From Konateibacter massiliensis (GTDB lineage: Bacteria > Bacillota > Clostridia > Lachnospirales > Lachnospiraceae), in contig NZ_LT860099.1 of the NCBI RefSeq assembly GCF_900184995.1, positions 124,001 through 188,000 of the forward strand: 64,000 nt of DNA, in the 5' to 3' direction. Made by a program: the position numbers and the translations under genes. Below, piece by piece: positions 41,173 to 51,077 of the stretch. The notes under the pieces were generated by a model. It had not been told where the DNA came from, made no database searches, and was given only the letters and a program-made list of their open reading frames with translations. Position 1 is the stretch's first letter. Every line of letters begins with the position of its first letter.

Positions 41173-42426
41173 ATGGACAATATGAGAATTAATTTATTTG
41201 CACTTTTAAAAAGTGTTTCAGGTGCGCAGGACTTGGTGTCTCCGCTGCTTTCGAATCACCAGCAGCAGGTGGCATATCTTTCCTGCCGTCTGGCAGAAAG
41301 GCTGGGGCTTCCGGTGGAGGAGCAGCGTGATGTCTTTTTGGCAGGGCTGGTACACGATATTGGTGCAGTGTCAAAGGACCAAAGATTAGAATTTATAGAG
41401 AACGAACCATATTATATTAATAACCATGCATTTATCGGGGCGAAGCTTTTACAGGAATGCGGTCCGCTGCAAAAAATAGGAAGTCTTGTTAAATACCACC
41501 ATCTGCCGTGGGAGAATGGTCAGGGAATTTGCTGCGGGGAAGAGAAGGTTAATTTCGGAAGCCATATCATACATGTGGCAGACCGTGCATGCTCTGCGAT
41601 TAATAAGGATGAAAATATATTGACTCAGCTCCCTGCTATTATTAAGGCGATAAAGGGCGGAAGTAAAAATGTTTTTGTACCAAGTATTATAGAAGCCTTG
41701 GAGCAGCTGAGCGAGGAAGAATACATTTGGTTTGATATTCTATCCCGCTATCCGGCGGATAGGATTGATACAAGCCGTTTTGAGATGGAAGAGCTGTATA
41801 TAGAGGACATCATAGAAGTTACATTGTTGTTTTCCTATATTATCGACTTTAGGAGCAAGTTTACGTCCCGTCATTCAGCGGGAGTTGCCAATACGGCACG
41901 GGAACTTGCAAGGCTTTCCGGCTTTTCGCAGACGGACTGCAAATATATGCTTGTAGCAGGTTATCTGCATGACCTTGGAAAGCTTGCCATCAGCAATGAA
42001 ATTTTGGAGAAGCCGGGAAAACTCACAATGGACGAATTTAATGAGATACGTTCCCATACATACTATACCTATCATCTTTTAGATGCGATTCCGGAATTTG
42101 AGGAAATTAAGGGATGGGCGGCATATCACCATGAGAGACTCGACGGAAAGGGCTATCCGTTCCATCTAAAGGGGGATCAGTTGTCAAAGGGCGCCCGCAT
42201 TATGGCTGTTGCCGATGTTTTTACCGCAATTACAGAGGACAGACCATACCGGGAAGGAATGAATGATGAGATGATACTTAGAGTGCTGAACAATATGGTG
42301 AAGGAAAATGCGCTTGATGGTGAGATTGTTTCTTTGCTGGCGGATAATTTTGCAGCAATTAAAGAGATTCAGGAAAAAGCAAGAAAAGAAGCAAGTGAAA
42401 AATATGAAGCATTTCTCTTTTTATAA
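41173..42426 (+). CDS. HD-GYP-type phosphodiesterase with two HD domains
   Basis: The 417-residue protein has an N-terminal HD domain (GLVHDIGAVSKDQR ... KYHHLPWENGQG) and a C-terminal HD-GYP domain. The latter shows LHDLGKLAI, YHHERLDGKGYPF and VADVFTAITEDRPYR. HD-GYP proteins hydrolyse cyclic di-GMP or related dinucleotides. The metal-binding HD and HHE-GYP motifs of the second half are intact. The first HD lacks the GYP signature and may be regulatory or have another activity. No membrane segment or input domain is visible. It is followed by a terminator and copy 3 of the palindromic repeat. Confidence 0.85.
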   Translation: MDNMRINLFALLKSVSGAQDLVSPLLSNHQQQVAYLSCRLAERLGLPVEEQRDVFLAGLVHDIGAVSKDQRLEFIENEPYYINNHAFIGAKLLQECGPLQKIGSLVKYHHLPWENGQGICCGEEKVNFGSHIIHVADRACSAINKDENILTQLPAIIKAIKGGSKNVFVPSIIEALEQLSEEEYIWFDILSRYPADRIDTSRFEMEELYIEDIIEVTLLFSYIIDFRSKFTSRHSAGVANTARELARLSGFSQTDCKYMLVAGYLHDLGKLAISNEILEKPGKLTMDEFNEIRSHTYYTYHLLDAIPEFEEIKGWAAYHHERLDGKGYPFHLKGDQLSKGARIMAVADVFTAITEDRPYREGMNDEMILRVLNNMVKENALDGEIVSLLADNFAAIKEIQEKARKEASEKYEAFLFL

Positions 42427-42442
42427 AAAGTGTTAGCAAATG

Positions 42443-42488
42443 AAAACAGGGCTACGATTGGCAGAACACCAAAGCGTAACCCTGTTTT
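42443..42488. terminator. Terminator after the HD-GYP gene
   Basis: AAAACAGGG-TACG (42443-42456) pairs with CGTA-CCCTGTTTT (42475-42488), with one mismatch. A and T ends allow function on both strands, which would serve the convergent PRPP synthetase gene. Confidence 0.75.
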
Positions 42489-42490
42489 GT

Positions 42491-42562
42491 GCGCACCTCG
42501 CGGAGAGGAAGTTGTTGCTTCGCAACCCGCTCAAGCGCGAAGTGCGAGCAAAGCTCACACTT
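42491..42562. repeat. Intergenic palindromic repeat, copy 3 of 3
   Basis: This 72-base copy reads GCGCACCTCGCGGAGAGG onward, with an inner GTTGC/GCAAC stem and a second stem AAGTGCGAGC/GCTCACACTT that has one mismatch. It lies between convergent genes, 6 bases from the stop codon of the PRPP synthetase gene. Confidence 0.75.
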
Positions 42563-42568
42563 TCTTAT

Positions 42569-43750
42569 TTAAAAGTCAATTTTATTGTTATATTTTTCTA
42601 GAATGGTGTGTATCTTTTCCGTCGGACTTAACACATGTCCGATAGCAACATCGTGGTTTAAACTGTCAATAATCGTAGCGAGGAACTTGCCCATCTTTGC
42701 CTCCAAATAATATTCCTTTGAGAGAAGCTCAGGAGTACGATAGATTAAGTCGGTTGTGACAACACGGTTGATAAATCCTTTTTCATAATACTCGTCAAAT
42801 TTATCAAGTCCATCTGTGAACAGGCCGAAGGTAGAGAAAATGAAAATACGGTTTGCCTTGCGCTCCTTCAACTGTTTTGCAACATCAAGCATACTTTCGC
42901 CGGAGGAAATCATATCATCGATGATGATAACATCCTTGCCCTCCACGCTGTCACCTAAAAATTCATGAGCCACAATCGGATTTTTTCCATTTATAATAGT
43001 AGAATAGTCACGGCGTTTGTAGAACATTCCCATATCAACACCAAGCACGTTTGACAAATAAACAGCTCTGTGCATAGCACCTTCGTCAGGGCTGATAATC
43101 ATCAGATGCTCGTTATCAATGTTCAATTCTTTTTCGGCAGAAAGAAGAGCTTTCAAAAATTGATAGTAGGCAGAGAAATTGTCAAAGCCGCTCAGCGGAA
43201 TTGCATTTTGTACGCGCGGATCATGTGCATCAAAGGTAATAATGTTGCTCACGCCCATATTTACAAGCTCCTCCAGTGCGATACCGCAGTCTAAGGATTC
43301 ACGGCGGGTACGTTTATGTTGTCTTCCTTCATATAAGAATGGCATGATAACAGTAATACGATGTGCTTTTCCGGTTGCCGCGGAGATAATTCTCTTTAAA
43401 TCCTGATAATGGTCATCCGGTGACATATGGTTTTGATGTCCGCTCACGGTGTAGGTCAGGCTGTAATTGCAAACATCCACCATAATAAACAAATCAGTGC
43501 CGCGGATTGATTCATAAAAAGCACCCTTTGCCTCGCCGGTGCCAAAACGCGGACAAGCACATTTTGCAAGATAGGTCGTATTGTCATAGCCTTTTAACAA
43601 ATTGCGGGATTTCAAATCAGACTTCGGATTTTTTCTAAAATCCAGAATATAGTCATTAACGCCCGATGCAAGTTCCAGGCAACCCTCCAAAGAAGCAATT
43701 TTTAAAGGGGCAACGGGAATAGAATTTTCTAATAAAGAAAGATCAGTCAT
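42569..43750 (-). CDS. prs: Ribose-phosphate pyrophosphokinase (long clostridial form)
   Basis: It makes PRPP from ribose 5-phosphate and ATP for nucleotide, His and Trp synthesis. The 393-residue product is longer than the usual 310-320. Core motifs are FGTGEAKGAFYESIRGTDLF, the flexible-loop equivalent HKRTRRESLDCG, SPDEGAMHRAVYLSN and the PRPP-binding loop VIIIDDMISSGESML. The extra length lies in the N-terminal part and in insertions, as in a long form I recall from other Clostridia. The start is ATG 43750-43748 with GGAGG upstream; a longer frame to 43834 overlaps the promoter. Confidence 0.88.
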   Translation of the reverse strand: MTDLSLLENSIPVAPLKIASLEGCLELASGVNDYILDFRKNPKSDLKSRNLLKGYDNTTYLAKCACPRFGTGEAKGAFYESIRGTDLFIMVDVCNYSLTYTVSGHQNHMSPDDHYQDLKRIISAATGKAHRITVIMPFLYEGRQHKRTRRESLDCGIALEELVNMGVSNIITFDAHDPRVQNAIPLSGFDNFSAYYQFLKALLSAEKELNIDNEHLMIISPDEGAMHRAVYLSNVLGVDMGMFYKRRDYSTIINGKNPIVAHEFLGDSVEGKDVIIIDDMISSGESMLDVAKQLKERKANRIFIFSTFGLFTDGLDKFDEYYEKGFINRVVTTDLIYRTPELLSKEYYLEAKMGKFLATIIDSLNHDVAIGHVLSPTEKIHTILEKYNNKIDF

Positions 43751-43805
43751 AGCTTTCCTCCGAATAGTGATATTAAGTATTAAAAATAAAATGTTTTCCT
43801 TATCA

Positions 43806-43834
43806 TTTATAACATCATGCGGAAAGAACGTCAA
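43806..43834 (-). promoter_or_regulatory. Sigma-A promoter for the PRPP synthetase gene
   Basis: On the minus strand TTGACG (43834-43829), 17 bases, TATAAA (43811-43806). It is about 55 bases before the start codon. Confidence 0.7.
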
Positions 43835-43840
43835 GATTTA

Positions 43841-43869
43841 TTGCTTTTTATTATTAATTTTAGTATGAT
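43841..43869 (+). promoter_or_regulatory. Sigma-A promoter for the DUF512 gene
   Basis: TTGCTT (43841-43846), 17 bases, TATGAT (43864-43869). It is back to back with the PRPP synthetase promoter, with the two -35 boxes only 6 bases apart. Confidence 0.6.
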
Positions 43870-43913
43870 AAATAGATAGGAATAGATAAGAGAGATAGAC
43901 AAGGAGCAGTATT

Positions 43914-45230
43914 ATGAATAGAAAAGGGCATATAATCAGTAGAATTGTGCCGGGAAGTATTGCAGAGGAGATGGAGATTGAGGTTGGAGACAGTCTGATT
44001 TCCATAAATGATAAAGTGATAGAGGATGTCTTTGATTACCAGTATCTTGCGGAAGACGAAGTTATTGTGCTGGTGATTGGAAAGCCAAACGGAGAAGAAT
44101 GGGAAATTGACATTGAAAAAGATTACGGTGAAGACATTGGTATAGAATTTGAAAATGGATTGATGGATGATTACAAATCCTGCCATAATAAATGTGTATT
44201 TTGTTTTATTGACCAGATGCCGGAGGGAATGCGAGAGACGCTCTATTTTAAGGATGATGACTCAAGATTATCCTTTTTACAGGGAAATTATGTGACGTTG
44301 ACTAATATGAGCGAGAAGGATATTAATCGAATTATCGAATACCATCTTGCGCCGATTAATGTGTCCTTTCACACGACCAATCCGGAGCTTCGCTGCAAGA
44401 TGCTGCACAACCGATTTGCGGGAGAGGCATTAAAAAAGGTGGACAGGTTCTATGAGGCAGGCATTGAGATGAACGGGCAGATTGTTCTGTGCAAGGGTAT
44501 CAATGACGGAAAAGAGCTTGACAGGAGTATTTCGGATATGTCAAAATACATTCCTCACCTAAAGGGAGTGTCCGTTGTTCCGGTGGGGCTTACAAAATTC
44601 AGAGAGGGACTGAGCGAGCTGGAGATATTTACGAAGGAGGACAGCAGGGCAGTTCTTGAGCAGATTCATAGTTGGCAAAAGCGCCTCTATGAGGAATTTG
44701 GAACTCATTTTATCCATGCGGGGGATGAGTGGTATATCATGGCAGAAGAGAATTTTCCGCAGGCAGACAATTATGATGGCTATCAGCAGCTTGAAAACGG
44801 TGTCGGCATGGTAAGACTTTTGCTGGATGAGTTTGAAGAAACATTGAAAACGCTTGAGGGAGATGACAGAAAATTAACTCTTAGTATTGCAACCGGAGTT
44901 TCTGCATATCCTTATATTAATCGGATGGCAGAGAAACTTTGTGAAAGATTTCCCAATGTTACGGTCCGAGTATATGAGATTATCAATCACTTTTTTGGAC
45001 CGAAGATTACCGTATCCGGTTTGATTACAGGACAGGATTTAATTGCGCAGCTAAAAGATAAGGAACTTGGCGAGAGGCTTTTGCTTCCTTGCAATGTATT
45101 AAGAAGCGGTGAGGATGTGTTTTTGGATGATATTACGCTTGCGCAATTGGAAAATGCTTTACAAGTCAAAATAGATATTGTAGAATCAAGCGGACGTGAT
45201 TTTGTTGAAGCGGTGCTTCAAGAGCTATAA
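43914..45230 (+). CDS. DUF512 family protein with PDZ-like and Fe-S cysteine region
   Basis: This 438-residue protein starts with a PDZ-like domain (IISRIVPGSIAEEMEIEVGDSLISIND). A cysteine motif CHNKCVFCFIDQMPEGMR follows (C-x3-C-x2-C, radical-SAM-like spacing), and then the DUF512 domain with GTHFIHAGDEWYIMAEE. Members are widespread in Clostridia and lie upstream of der in many genomes, but their reaction is unknown. The Cys spacing suggests a bound 4Fe-4S cluster; SAM use is inferred only. It has its own promoter. der follows after 53 bases. Confidence 0.88.
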   Translation: MNRKGHIISRIVPGSIAEEMEIEVGDSLISINDKVIEDVFDYQYLAEDEVIVLVIGKPNGEEWEIDIEKDYGEDIGIEFENGLMDDYKSCHNKCVFCFIDQMPEGMRETLYFKDDDSRLSFLQGNYVTLTNMSEKDINRIIEYHLAPINVSFHTTNPELRCKMLHNRFAGEALKKVDRFYEAGIEMNGQIVLCKGINDGKELDRSISDMSKYIPHLKGVSVVPVGLTKFREGLSELEIFTKEDSRAVLEQIHSWQKRLYEEFGTHFIHAGDEWYIMAEENFPQADNYDGYQQLENGVGMVRLLLDEFEETLKTLEGDDRKLTLSIATGVSAYPYINRMAEKLCERFPNVTVRVYEIINHFFGPKITVSGLITGQDLIAQLKDKELGERLLLPCNVLRSGEDVFLDDITLAQLENALQVKIDIVESSGRDFVEAVLQEL

Positions 45231-45283
45231 AGACATTGTTTTTACTATTACGATAACAGGCTTTTTTGAAAAGGAGAAAATAT

Positions 45284-46609
45284 ATGAGTAAACCGATTGT
45301 AGCAATTGTTGGGCGCCCCAATGTGGGAAAGTCAACATTGTTTAATGTTTTAGCAGGAGATAAAATATCCATTGTCCAGGATACACCGGGAGTGACAAGG
45401 GACAGAATTTATGCGGATGTGACATGGCTTGATATGTCATTTACGCTGATTGATACGGGCGGTATTGAGCCGGAAAGCAGTGATGTTATTTTGTCTCAGA
45501 TGAGAGAACAGGCGGAAATCGCGATTGAGACGGCAGATGTTATTGTCTTTATCACGGATGTGCGCCAGGGGCTTGTCGATTCGGATGCGAAGGTAGCAGA
45601 TATGCTCAGACGTTCTAAAAAACCGGTTGTATTGGTAGTCAATAAGGTGGACAGCTTTGAAAAGTTTATGCCTGATGTATATGAATTTTATAATTTGGGA
45701 ATCGGTGATCCGGTTCCGGTATCAGCGGCTTCCAGATTAGGACTTGGCGATATGCTCGACGTTGTGACCGCTCACTTTAATAAAGAAGAGATGGATGAGG
45801 AAGAGGACGAGAGACCAAGAATTGCGATTGTAGGAAAGCCGAATGTTGGAAAATCCTCCCTCATCAATAAATTGCTTGGCGAAAAGCGGCTTATTGTATC
45901 GGATATTGCAGGTACGACGAGAGATGCCGTTGATACGGCGGTAATTTATGATGACAAGGAATATGTTTTTATTGATACGGCAGGACTTCGAAGGAAAAGT
46001 AAGATAAAAGAAGAAATTGAACGCTACAGTATTATTCGTACGGTGGCAGCGGTGGACCGCGCAGATATTGTTGTTGTGATGATTGATGCCACAGAAGGAA
46101 TCACGGATCAGGATACGAAAATAGCAGGTATCGCCCACGACAGAGGAAAAGGTATTATCATTGCGGTTAACAAGTGGGATGCGATTGAAAAAAATGACAA
46201 GACTATCTATGAATATACAAATAGAATTCGTCAGGAACTTGCCTATATGCCGTATGCGGAGATTATTTTTATCTCAGCAGAGACAGGGCAGAGACTGCCA
46301 AAGATTTTTGAGCAGATTGAGGTGGTAATTCAGAATCAGAATCTAAGAGTTGCAACAGGTGTATTAAACGAGATTGTTGCGGAAGCCGTTGCGATGCAGC
46401 AGCCGCCTTCCGATAAGGGAAAAAGGTTAAAGATATACTACATTACGCAGGTGTCAGTAAAGCCACCTACATTTGTGCTGTTTGTAAATGACAAAGAGCT
46501 TATGCACTTTTCCTATACGAGATATTTGGAAAACAGAATCAGGGAAGCTTTCGGTTTTAAGGGAACCGCTCTGAAATTTATAACAAGAGAGCGAAAGGAT
46601 AATCAGTAA
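45284..46609 (+). CDS. der: Ribosome biogenesis GTPase Der (EngA)
   Basis: The 441-residue product has two tandem GTPase domains, each with its own G1 (GRPNVGKST near residue 10 and GKPNVGKSS near 184) and G3/G4 motifs, followed by a KH-like C-terminal domain. This double-G layout is unique to Der, which is needed for 50S assembly. ATG 45284 follows AAGGAG; an earlier frame start at 45266 overlaps that site. plsY begins one base after its stop region, so der, plsY and gpsA form an operon, a conserved order in Firmicutes. Confidence 0.97.
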   Translation: MSKPIVAIVGRPNVGKSTLFNVLAGDKISIVQDTPGVTRDRIYADVTWLDMSFTLIDTGGIEPESSDVILSQMREQAEIAIETADVIVFITDVRQGLVDSDAKVADMLRRSKKPVVLVVNKVDSFEKFMPDVYEFYNLGIGDPVPVSAASRLGLGDMLDVVTAHFNKEEMDEEEDERPRIAIVGKPNVGKSSLINKLLGEKRLIVSDIAGTTRDAVDTAVIYDDKEYVFIDTAGLRRKSKIKEEIERYSIIRTVAAVDRADIVVVMIDATEGITDQDTKIAGIAHDRGKGIIIAVNKWDAIEKNDKTIYEYTNRIRQELAYMPYAEIIFISAETGQRLPKIFEQIEVVIQNQNLRVATGVLNEIVAEAVAMQQPPSDKGKRLKIYYITQVSVKPPTFVLFVNDKELMHFSYTRYLENRIREAFGFKGTALKFITRERKDNQ

Positions 46610-46610
46610 C

Positions 46611-47243
46611 ATGGAACGATTGGTGTGTATTTTAATAGGCTATGTGTGCGGTTTGTTTCAAACCGGCTACATATATGGAAAAATTAAGCATGTAGATATC
46701 AGGCAGATGGGAAGCGGAAATGCAGGAACCACAAATGCACTGCGCACATTAGGCTTTAAGGCAGGTCTGATTACCTTTTTGGGGGATTGTTTAAAAGCTG
46801 TTTTAGCAGCATTTGTAGTGAGAAAGCTGTTTGGTTCTTCCAACCAAGATATTACGCCGCTTTTGGTAATGTATGCGGGACTTGGTACCGTACTTGGACA
46901 TAATTTTCCTTTTTATCTGGGATTTAAGGGGGGAAAAGGCATCGCGGCCACAGCCGGAATGATTTTGTCTTTCAATGGTCCTATGGCGATTATCGGATTT
47001 TTTACTTTTGTGATTACAGTTGCAGTGACACGCTATGTTTCCCTCGGCTCGCTGCTTTTAATGGCAGGTTTTCTGATTGAACTGTTTATTTTCGGAAGTA
47101 TGGGAAATTTTGGACTGGCACAGCCGTATTTATATGAGCTGTATGCGGTAGGCATTGTATTGACCGCACTTGCTTTTTACAGACATAGGCAAAACATTGT
47201 CAGACTTGCAAATAAGACGGAGAGAAAACTCGGTCAAAAATAA
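46611..47243 (+). CDS. plsY: Acyl-phosphate:glycerol-3-phosphate acyltransferase PlsY
   Basis: This 210-residue membrane enzyme with about five helices adds the first acyl chain to glycerol 3-phosphate in phospholipid synthesis. Motifs are GSGNAGTTNALRTLG, GHNFPFYLGFKGGKGIAA and the C-terminal RHRQNIVRL. It starts one base after the der stop codon, and gpsA, which makes its glycerol 3-phosphate substrate, follows 16 bases later. The three genes are clearly co-transcribed. Confidence 0.96.
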   Translation: MERLVCILIGYVCGLFQTGYIYGKIKHVDIRQMGSGNAGTTNALRTLGFKAGLITFLGDCLKAVLAAFVVRKLFGSSNQDITPLLVMYAGLGTVLGHNFPFYLGFKGGKGIAATAGMILSFNGPMAIIGFFTFVITVAVTRYVSLGSLLLMAGFLIELFIFGSMGNFGLAQPYLYELYAVGIVLTALAFYRHRQNIVRLANKTERKLGQK

Positions 47244-47259
47244 AAAATGAGGTGATAAT

Positions 47260-48270
47260 ATGAGTAAGGTTAGTATTATAGGAGCCGGAAGCTGGGGCAT
47301 TGCCCTTGCGGTATTGCTGCACAAAAACGGACATGACGTTACAATTTGGTCTGTGATAGAAGACGAAGTTAAAATGCTGGGAGAAAAGAGAGAGCATAAG
47401 GATAAGCTGCCGGGTGTTAAAATTCCGGAGGATATTTTGATTACAAGCAATTTGCAGGAGGCTGCAACGGGAAAGGACATGCTTGTCATGGCGGTACCGT
47501 CCCCTTATGTGCGAAGCACAAGCAAGCTGTTAAAGGAATATGTAAAGGAAAATCAGCTCATTGTGAATGTGGCAAAGGGAGTAGAAGAAAGTACGTTATA
47601 TACACTCACTGATATTATAGAAGAAGAAATTCCGGGCGTAAATGCCGCTGTTTTATCCGGGCCAAGCCATGCGGAGGAGGTAGGCAGAGGAATCCCGACA
47701 ACGTGCGTGGCAGGCGCAAAGACAAGGGAGAGTGCCGAATTTATTCAGAATACATTTATGAATGAAGTGTTTCGTGTATATACAAGCCCTGATATACTGG
47801 GGATTGAGCTTGGAGGTGCACTCAAAAATGTAATCGCTCTCGCAGCCGGTATTGCGGACGGACTCGGATATGGAGACAACACAAAGGCGGCTCTAATTAC
47901 GAGAGGAATTACTGAAATCAGTCGTCTCGGTACGGTGATGGGAGGAAAAAGGGAAACTTTTTCCGGTCTTTCGGGAATTGGAGATTTGATTGTTACCTGT
48001 GCCAGTATGCACAGCAGAAACAGAAGAGCCGGAATTTTAATAGGAAAAGGCTACACAATGGAAGCCGCGATGGATGAAGTGAAGATGGTAGTGGAGGGTG
48101 TATACTCAACGAAGGCGGCAGTGAAGCTTTCCGAGAAGTATGGGGTTCCGCTTCCGATTATTGAGCAGGTAAATGAAATTCTGTTTCATAACAAGCCGGC
48201 AGCAGAGGCTGTAAAGGAGTTAATGATTCGTGATAAAAAGATAGAACACTCTGAGTTACCGTGGGACTAA
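47260..48270 (+). CDS. gpsA: NAD(P)-dependent glycerol-3-phosphate dehydrogenase
   Basis: The 336-residue enzyme makes sn-glycerol 3-phosphate from dihydroxyacetone phosphate for lipid synthesis. It shows the dinucleotide fold VSIIGAGSWGIALAVLL, the conserved VNVAKGVEE and VLSGPSHAEEV, and the catalytic Lys region GALKNVIALAAGIADGLGYGDN. Length is standard. It directly follows plsY. The GGTGATAAT region before ATG 47260 has a moderate ribosome site. Confidence 0.96.
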   Translation: MSKVSIIGAGSWGIALAVLLHKNGHDVTIWSVIEDEVKMLGEKREHKDKLPGVKIPEDILITSNLQEAATGKDMLVMAVPSPYVRSTSKLLKEYVKENQLIVNVAKGVEESTLYTLTDIIEEEIPGVNAAVLSGPSHAEEVGRGIPTTCVAGAKTRESAEFIQNTFMNEVFRVYTSPDILGIELGGALKNVIALAAGIADGLGYGDNTKAALITRGITEISRLGTVMGGKRETFSGLSGIGDLIVTCASMHSRNRRAGILIGKGYTMEAAMDEVKMVVEGVYSTKAAVKLSEKYGVPLPIIEQVNEILFHNKPAAEAVKELMIRDKKIEHSELPWD

Positions 48271-48330
48271 CGATACGCATCCGACAGAATGAGTAGTTGT
48301 TTCAGCAGAGTTGACAGAGGATGAGCAGAT

Positions 48331-51075
48331 ATGTGGAAAAAAATGTTTGAAAAATTTCTGGGAGAAAGCTTGCCGCTAGACGTGAGGCAGTTTCATGTAA
48401 TACTTATTATTACAGGAATGTCTTGTGTGGCGGGAACAGGCGCCTCCTATTTAAGAAATGCTTCAATGGTATGGACCTGGATACTTGTTGGAGTGCTTTT
48501 TGCTCTGCCTCTTTTATGCTTTGGAGTTCACAAAACTAAAAATATTCAAGACGGTTCTTATCTGGCAGTTGTGATTGTTTCTTTCATTGTATACCCGGTT
48601 ATATTCATGACGCTGGGAGGCTTGGAGGGAGGAATGCCGGTTGCCTTTGCCTTGCTTGTCGTAATGACTTATTTTGTGAGCGATAACAAGAAGAAGCTGG
48701 TTGTTCTTATAAGCTTGCAGGTTGTTATGCTCGTTCTTCTGGGTGTCATGCAGTATGTGCATCCTGAAATTATGGTGCCGATTGCGTATAAATGGAAGCG
48801 TTATTATGATAAAACTGCGATAACGATTGTTGTGACAATCGGAATTGTGACAATTATAAAATTCCAAAATGGAATTTATCTAAAAGAAAAGAAAAAAGCA
48901 GAAGCTGCGATATCCTTTGCAAAAGAGGCAAATAAGGCAAAGAGTATATTTCTTGCAAATATGTCCCATGAAATCAGGACACCAATGAATGCGATTATCG
49001 GAATGCTTGAGCTTATTTTAAGGGCGGACATCAATGACGATGTGAGAGAAAAGGCTTATAACATTCAAAATGCAAGTGTTTCCCTTCTGTCAATCATCAA
49101 TGATATCTTGGATTTTTCTAAAATCGAATCGGGAAAAATGCGTATTGTTTTTGAGCGATACCGCTTTTCTGCCGTTCTTGATGAGGTGATTAATATGATA
49201 TCCATTCGCCTTATGAAGAAGGACGTAGAGCTTTTTGTGCATATCGATCCCAAGATTCCGAGTGAACTGTTAGGAGATCCGGCCAGAGTGCGCCAGATAT
49301 TGATTAACATTTTAAATAATGCGGTCAAATTTACGGATAAGGGCTCTATCACGGTCTCGGTAAGCTGTAGATTCAGGCAGGAATTTGTATTTTTGTTCAT
49401 CAATGTCACCGACACCGGTATCGGAATACAGGAAGAAAATATAAATAAAATATTTACAAGCTTTGAGCGTGTCGGGGAGGAGAACCATCGAAATATCGAG
49501 GGAACCGGTCTGGGGCTTGCCATCTGTAAGCAGCTTTTGGGGCTTATGGGAGGAAGTATTTCCGCCACAAGCGAGTACGGAAAGGGAACGACCTTTTCCG
49601 TTTTGCTTCCGCAGAAGATTGTGAATCGGGAGCCTATGATTCAAATTGAGGATGAGAGGAAGAAAAGAGTACTCGTTCTGGAAAAAACAAGACAGCATGC
49701 AGAGGTGTTAAGCCGTTTTTTTACACAGCTTAATGTAGAGACGTTGATTGTAAAAAATCCGGCAAATATGCGTGAGATGCTTTTCAAAGAGAAGTTTACA
49801 CATCTGTTTATTGCAAGAGGCATGTATTTAATAGATGAGGAGTTTATCAAAAATCATACGCAAAATACGGCAGTCTGCGTATTGATTAATCACAGCACAC
49901 CTTTGCAGGAATATAACAATGCAATGGTATTGAGAAGACCTTTAAGCGGTATTGCAATTGCAGCAGCTTTGGAGGGCGATGTAAGCAAATTAAGCTATAA
50001 CAAAATAAGTCCGAACAAGCAGTTTACGGCTTCCAAGGCAAAGGTGCTTGTTATTGATGACAACGAAATTAATCTGGAGGTAATAAGCGGCTTGCTGCGT
50101 TATTACAAAATTAATTTAACCTTGGCGAGAAGCGGAAAAGAAGGGCTTAGACTTCTGCAAAGCCCGAAATATGATTTGGTGCTGTTGGATTACATGATGC
50201 CGGAGCTTGATGGAATACAGACATTGAAAATGCTGCGAGGCAAAGAAGGAGACTATTATAAGAGACTGCCGGTGATTGCCCTGACAGCAAATGTTGTGAG
50301 CGGGGCAAAGGAAATGTTTTTGGAGGCAGGTTTTCAAGACTATATCGCAAAGCCGATTGAAATTGATAAGCTTGAGATGGTATTGCTCAAACATCTGCCT
50401 GCCAATGTACTGGAATTTTCAGGTGAAATCACGGGGGAGCAGAAAGCGCAGAAGGCAAATCCAATCGAGATTAAAGGAATTAACAGCGTTGTGGGAATCA
50501 AGAACTGCAACGGAAACCGTGACAATTATGTGGAAATTTTAAAAATAACCGCCAGAGAGGGAAGGATGAAATGCCGCCTGTTAAGAGAGTGTCTGAAGAG
50601 GGAAGAATATCAACGCTACATAGTTGAGGCACATGGAGCAAAGGGTGCCATGGCATCAATCGGTGCGATTGAGCTTGGAGAGCTTGCCAAGAAGCATGAG
50701 TTTGCAGGTAAGGAAGAAAATTACGATTTCCTCCATAATAATATAGAAGAGTTTGCCGGGATGTATGAGGAACTCATTGAAAATATTGAGGTATTTTTGA
50801 AAGACAGAGAAACAGAGGAGGCCAAGCCTACACCCAAAGAGAGGGCAACGGTAGCGGTAAGTCAGACCGAAATTTTTGAGGAGCTTAAAAAGATAGAAAA
50901 GCTTCTGGAGGATTTTGAAGCATCACTTGCTGAGGAGGAGGTCTCAAAGCTGTTATTCCTTGAGATGGATGAGAAATTGAGAACGAATATAAAAATATTG
51001 AAAAAACAAATTGAAGAGCTGGAATATGATGAGGCATTGGACTTTATCAATAGCTGTTTGCAGGAAAGCAGGTAA
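48331..51075 (+). CDS. Hybrid sensor histidine kinase with receiver and Hpt domains
   Basis: The 914-residue protein has about six membrane helices in residues 15-185 and a HisKA domain with phospho-His213 in [12 protein letters not shown]. The HATPase domain has [13 protein letters not shown] and [13 protein letters not shown]. At about 443-550 is a receiver-like region lacking the phospho-acceptor. A true receiver follows, with acidic pair near 576 and Asp620 in [11 protein letters not shown]. The C-terminal Hpt domain has His768 in VEAHGAKG. It can run a complete internal phosphorelay. No output regulator is adjacent, so its target is unknown. The tail after Hpt is a charged coiled coil. 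Confidence 0.9.
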   Translation: MWKKMFEKFLGESLPLDVRQFHVILIITGMSCVAGTGASYLRNASMVWTWILVGVLFALPLLCFGVHKTKNIQDGSYLAVVIVSFIVYPVIFMTLGGLEGGMPVAFALLVVMTYFVSDNKKKLVVLISLQVVMLVLLGVMQYVHPEIMVPIAYKWKRYYDKTAITIVVTIGIVTIIKFQNGIYLKEKKKAEAAISFAKEANKAKSIFLANMSHEIRTPMNAIIGMLELILRADINDDVREKAYNIQNASVSLLSIINDILDFSKIESGKMRIVFERYRFSAVLDEVINMISIRLMKKDVELFVHIDPKIPSELLGDPARVRQILINILNNAVKFTDKGSITVSVSCRFRQEFVFLFINVTDTGIGIQEENINKIFTSFERVGEENHRNIEGTGLGLAICKQLLGLMGGSISATSEYGKGTTFSVLLPQKIVNREPMIQIEDERKKRVLVLEKTRQHAEVLSRFFTQLNVETLIVKNPANMREMLFKEKFTHLFIARGMYLIDEEFIKNHTQNTAVCVLINHSTPLQEYNNAMVLRRPLSGIAIAAALEGDVSKLSYNKISPNKQFTASKAKVLVIDDNEINLEVISGLLRYYKINLTLARSGKEGLRLLQSPKYDLVLLDYMMPELDGIQTLKMLRGKEGDYYKRLPVIALTANVVSGAKEMFLEAGFQDYIAKPIEIDKLEMVLLKHLPANVLEFSGEITGEQKAQKANPIEIKGINSVVGIKNCNGNRDNYVEILKITAREGRMKCRLLRECLKREEYQRYIVEAHGAKGAMASIGAIELGELAKKHEFAGKEENYDFLHNNIEEFAGMYEELIENIEVFLKDRETEEAKPTPKERATVAVSQTEIFEELKKIEKLLEDFEASLAEEEVSKLLFLEMDEKLRTNIKILKKQIEELEYDEALDFINSCLQESR

Positions 51076-51077
51076 GT

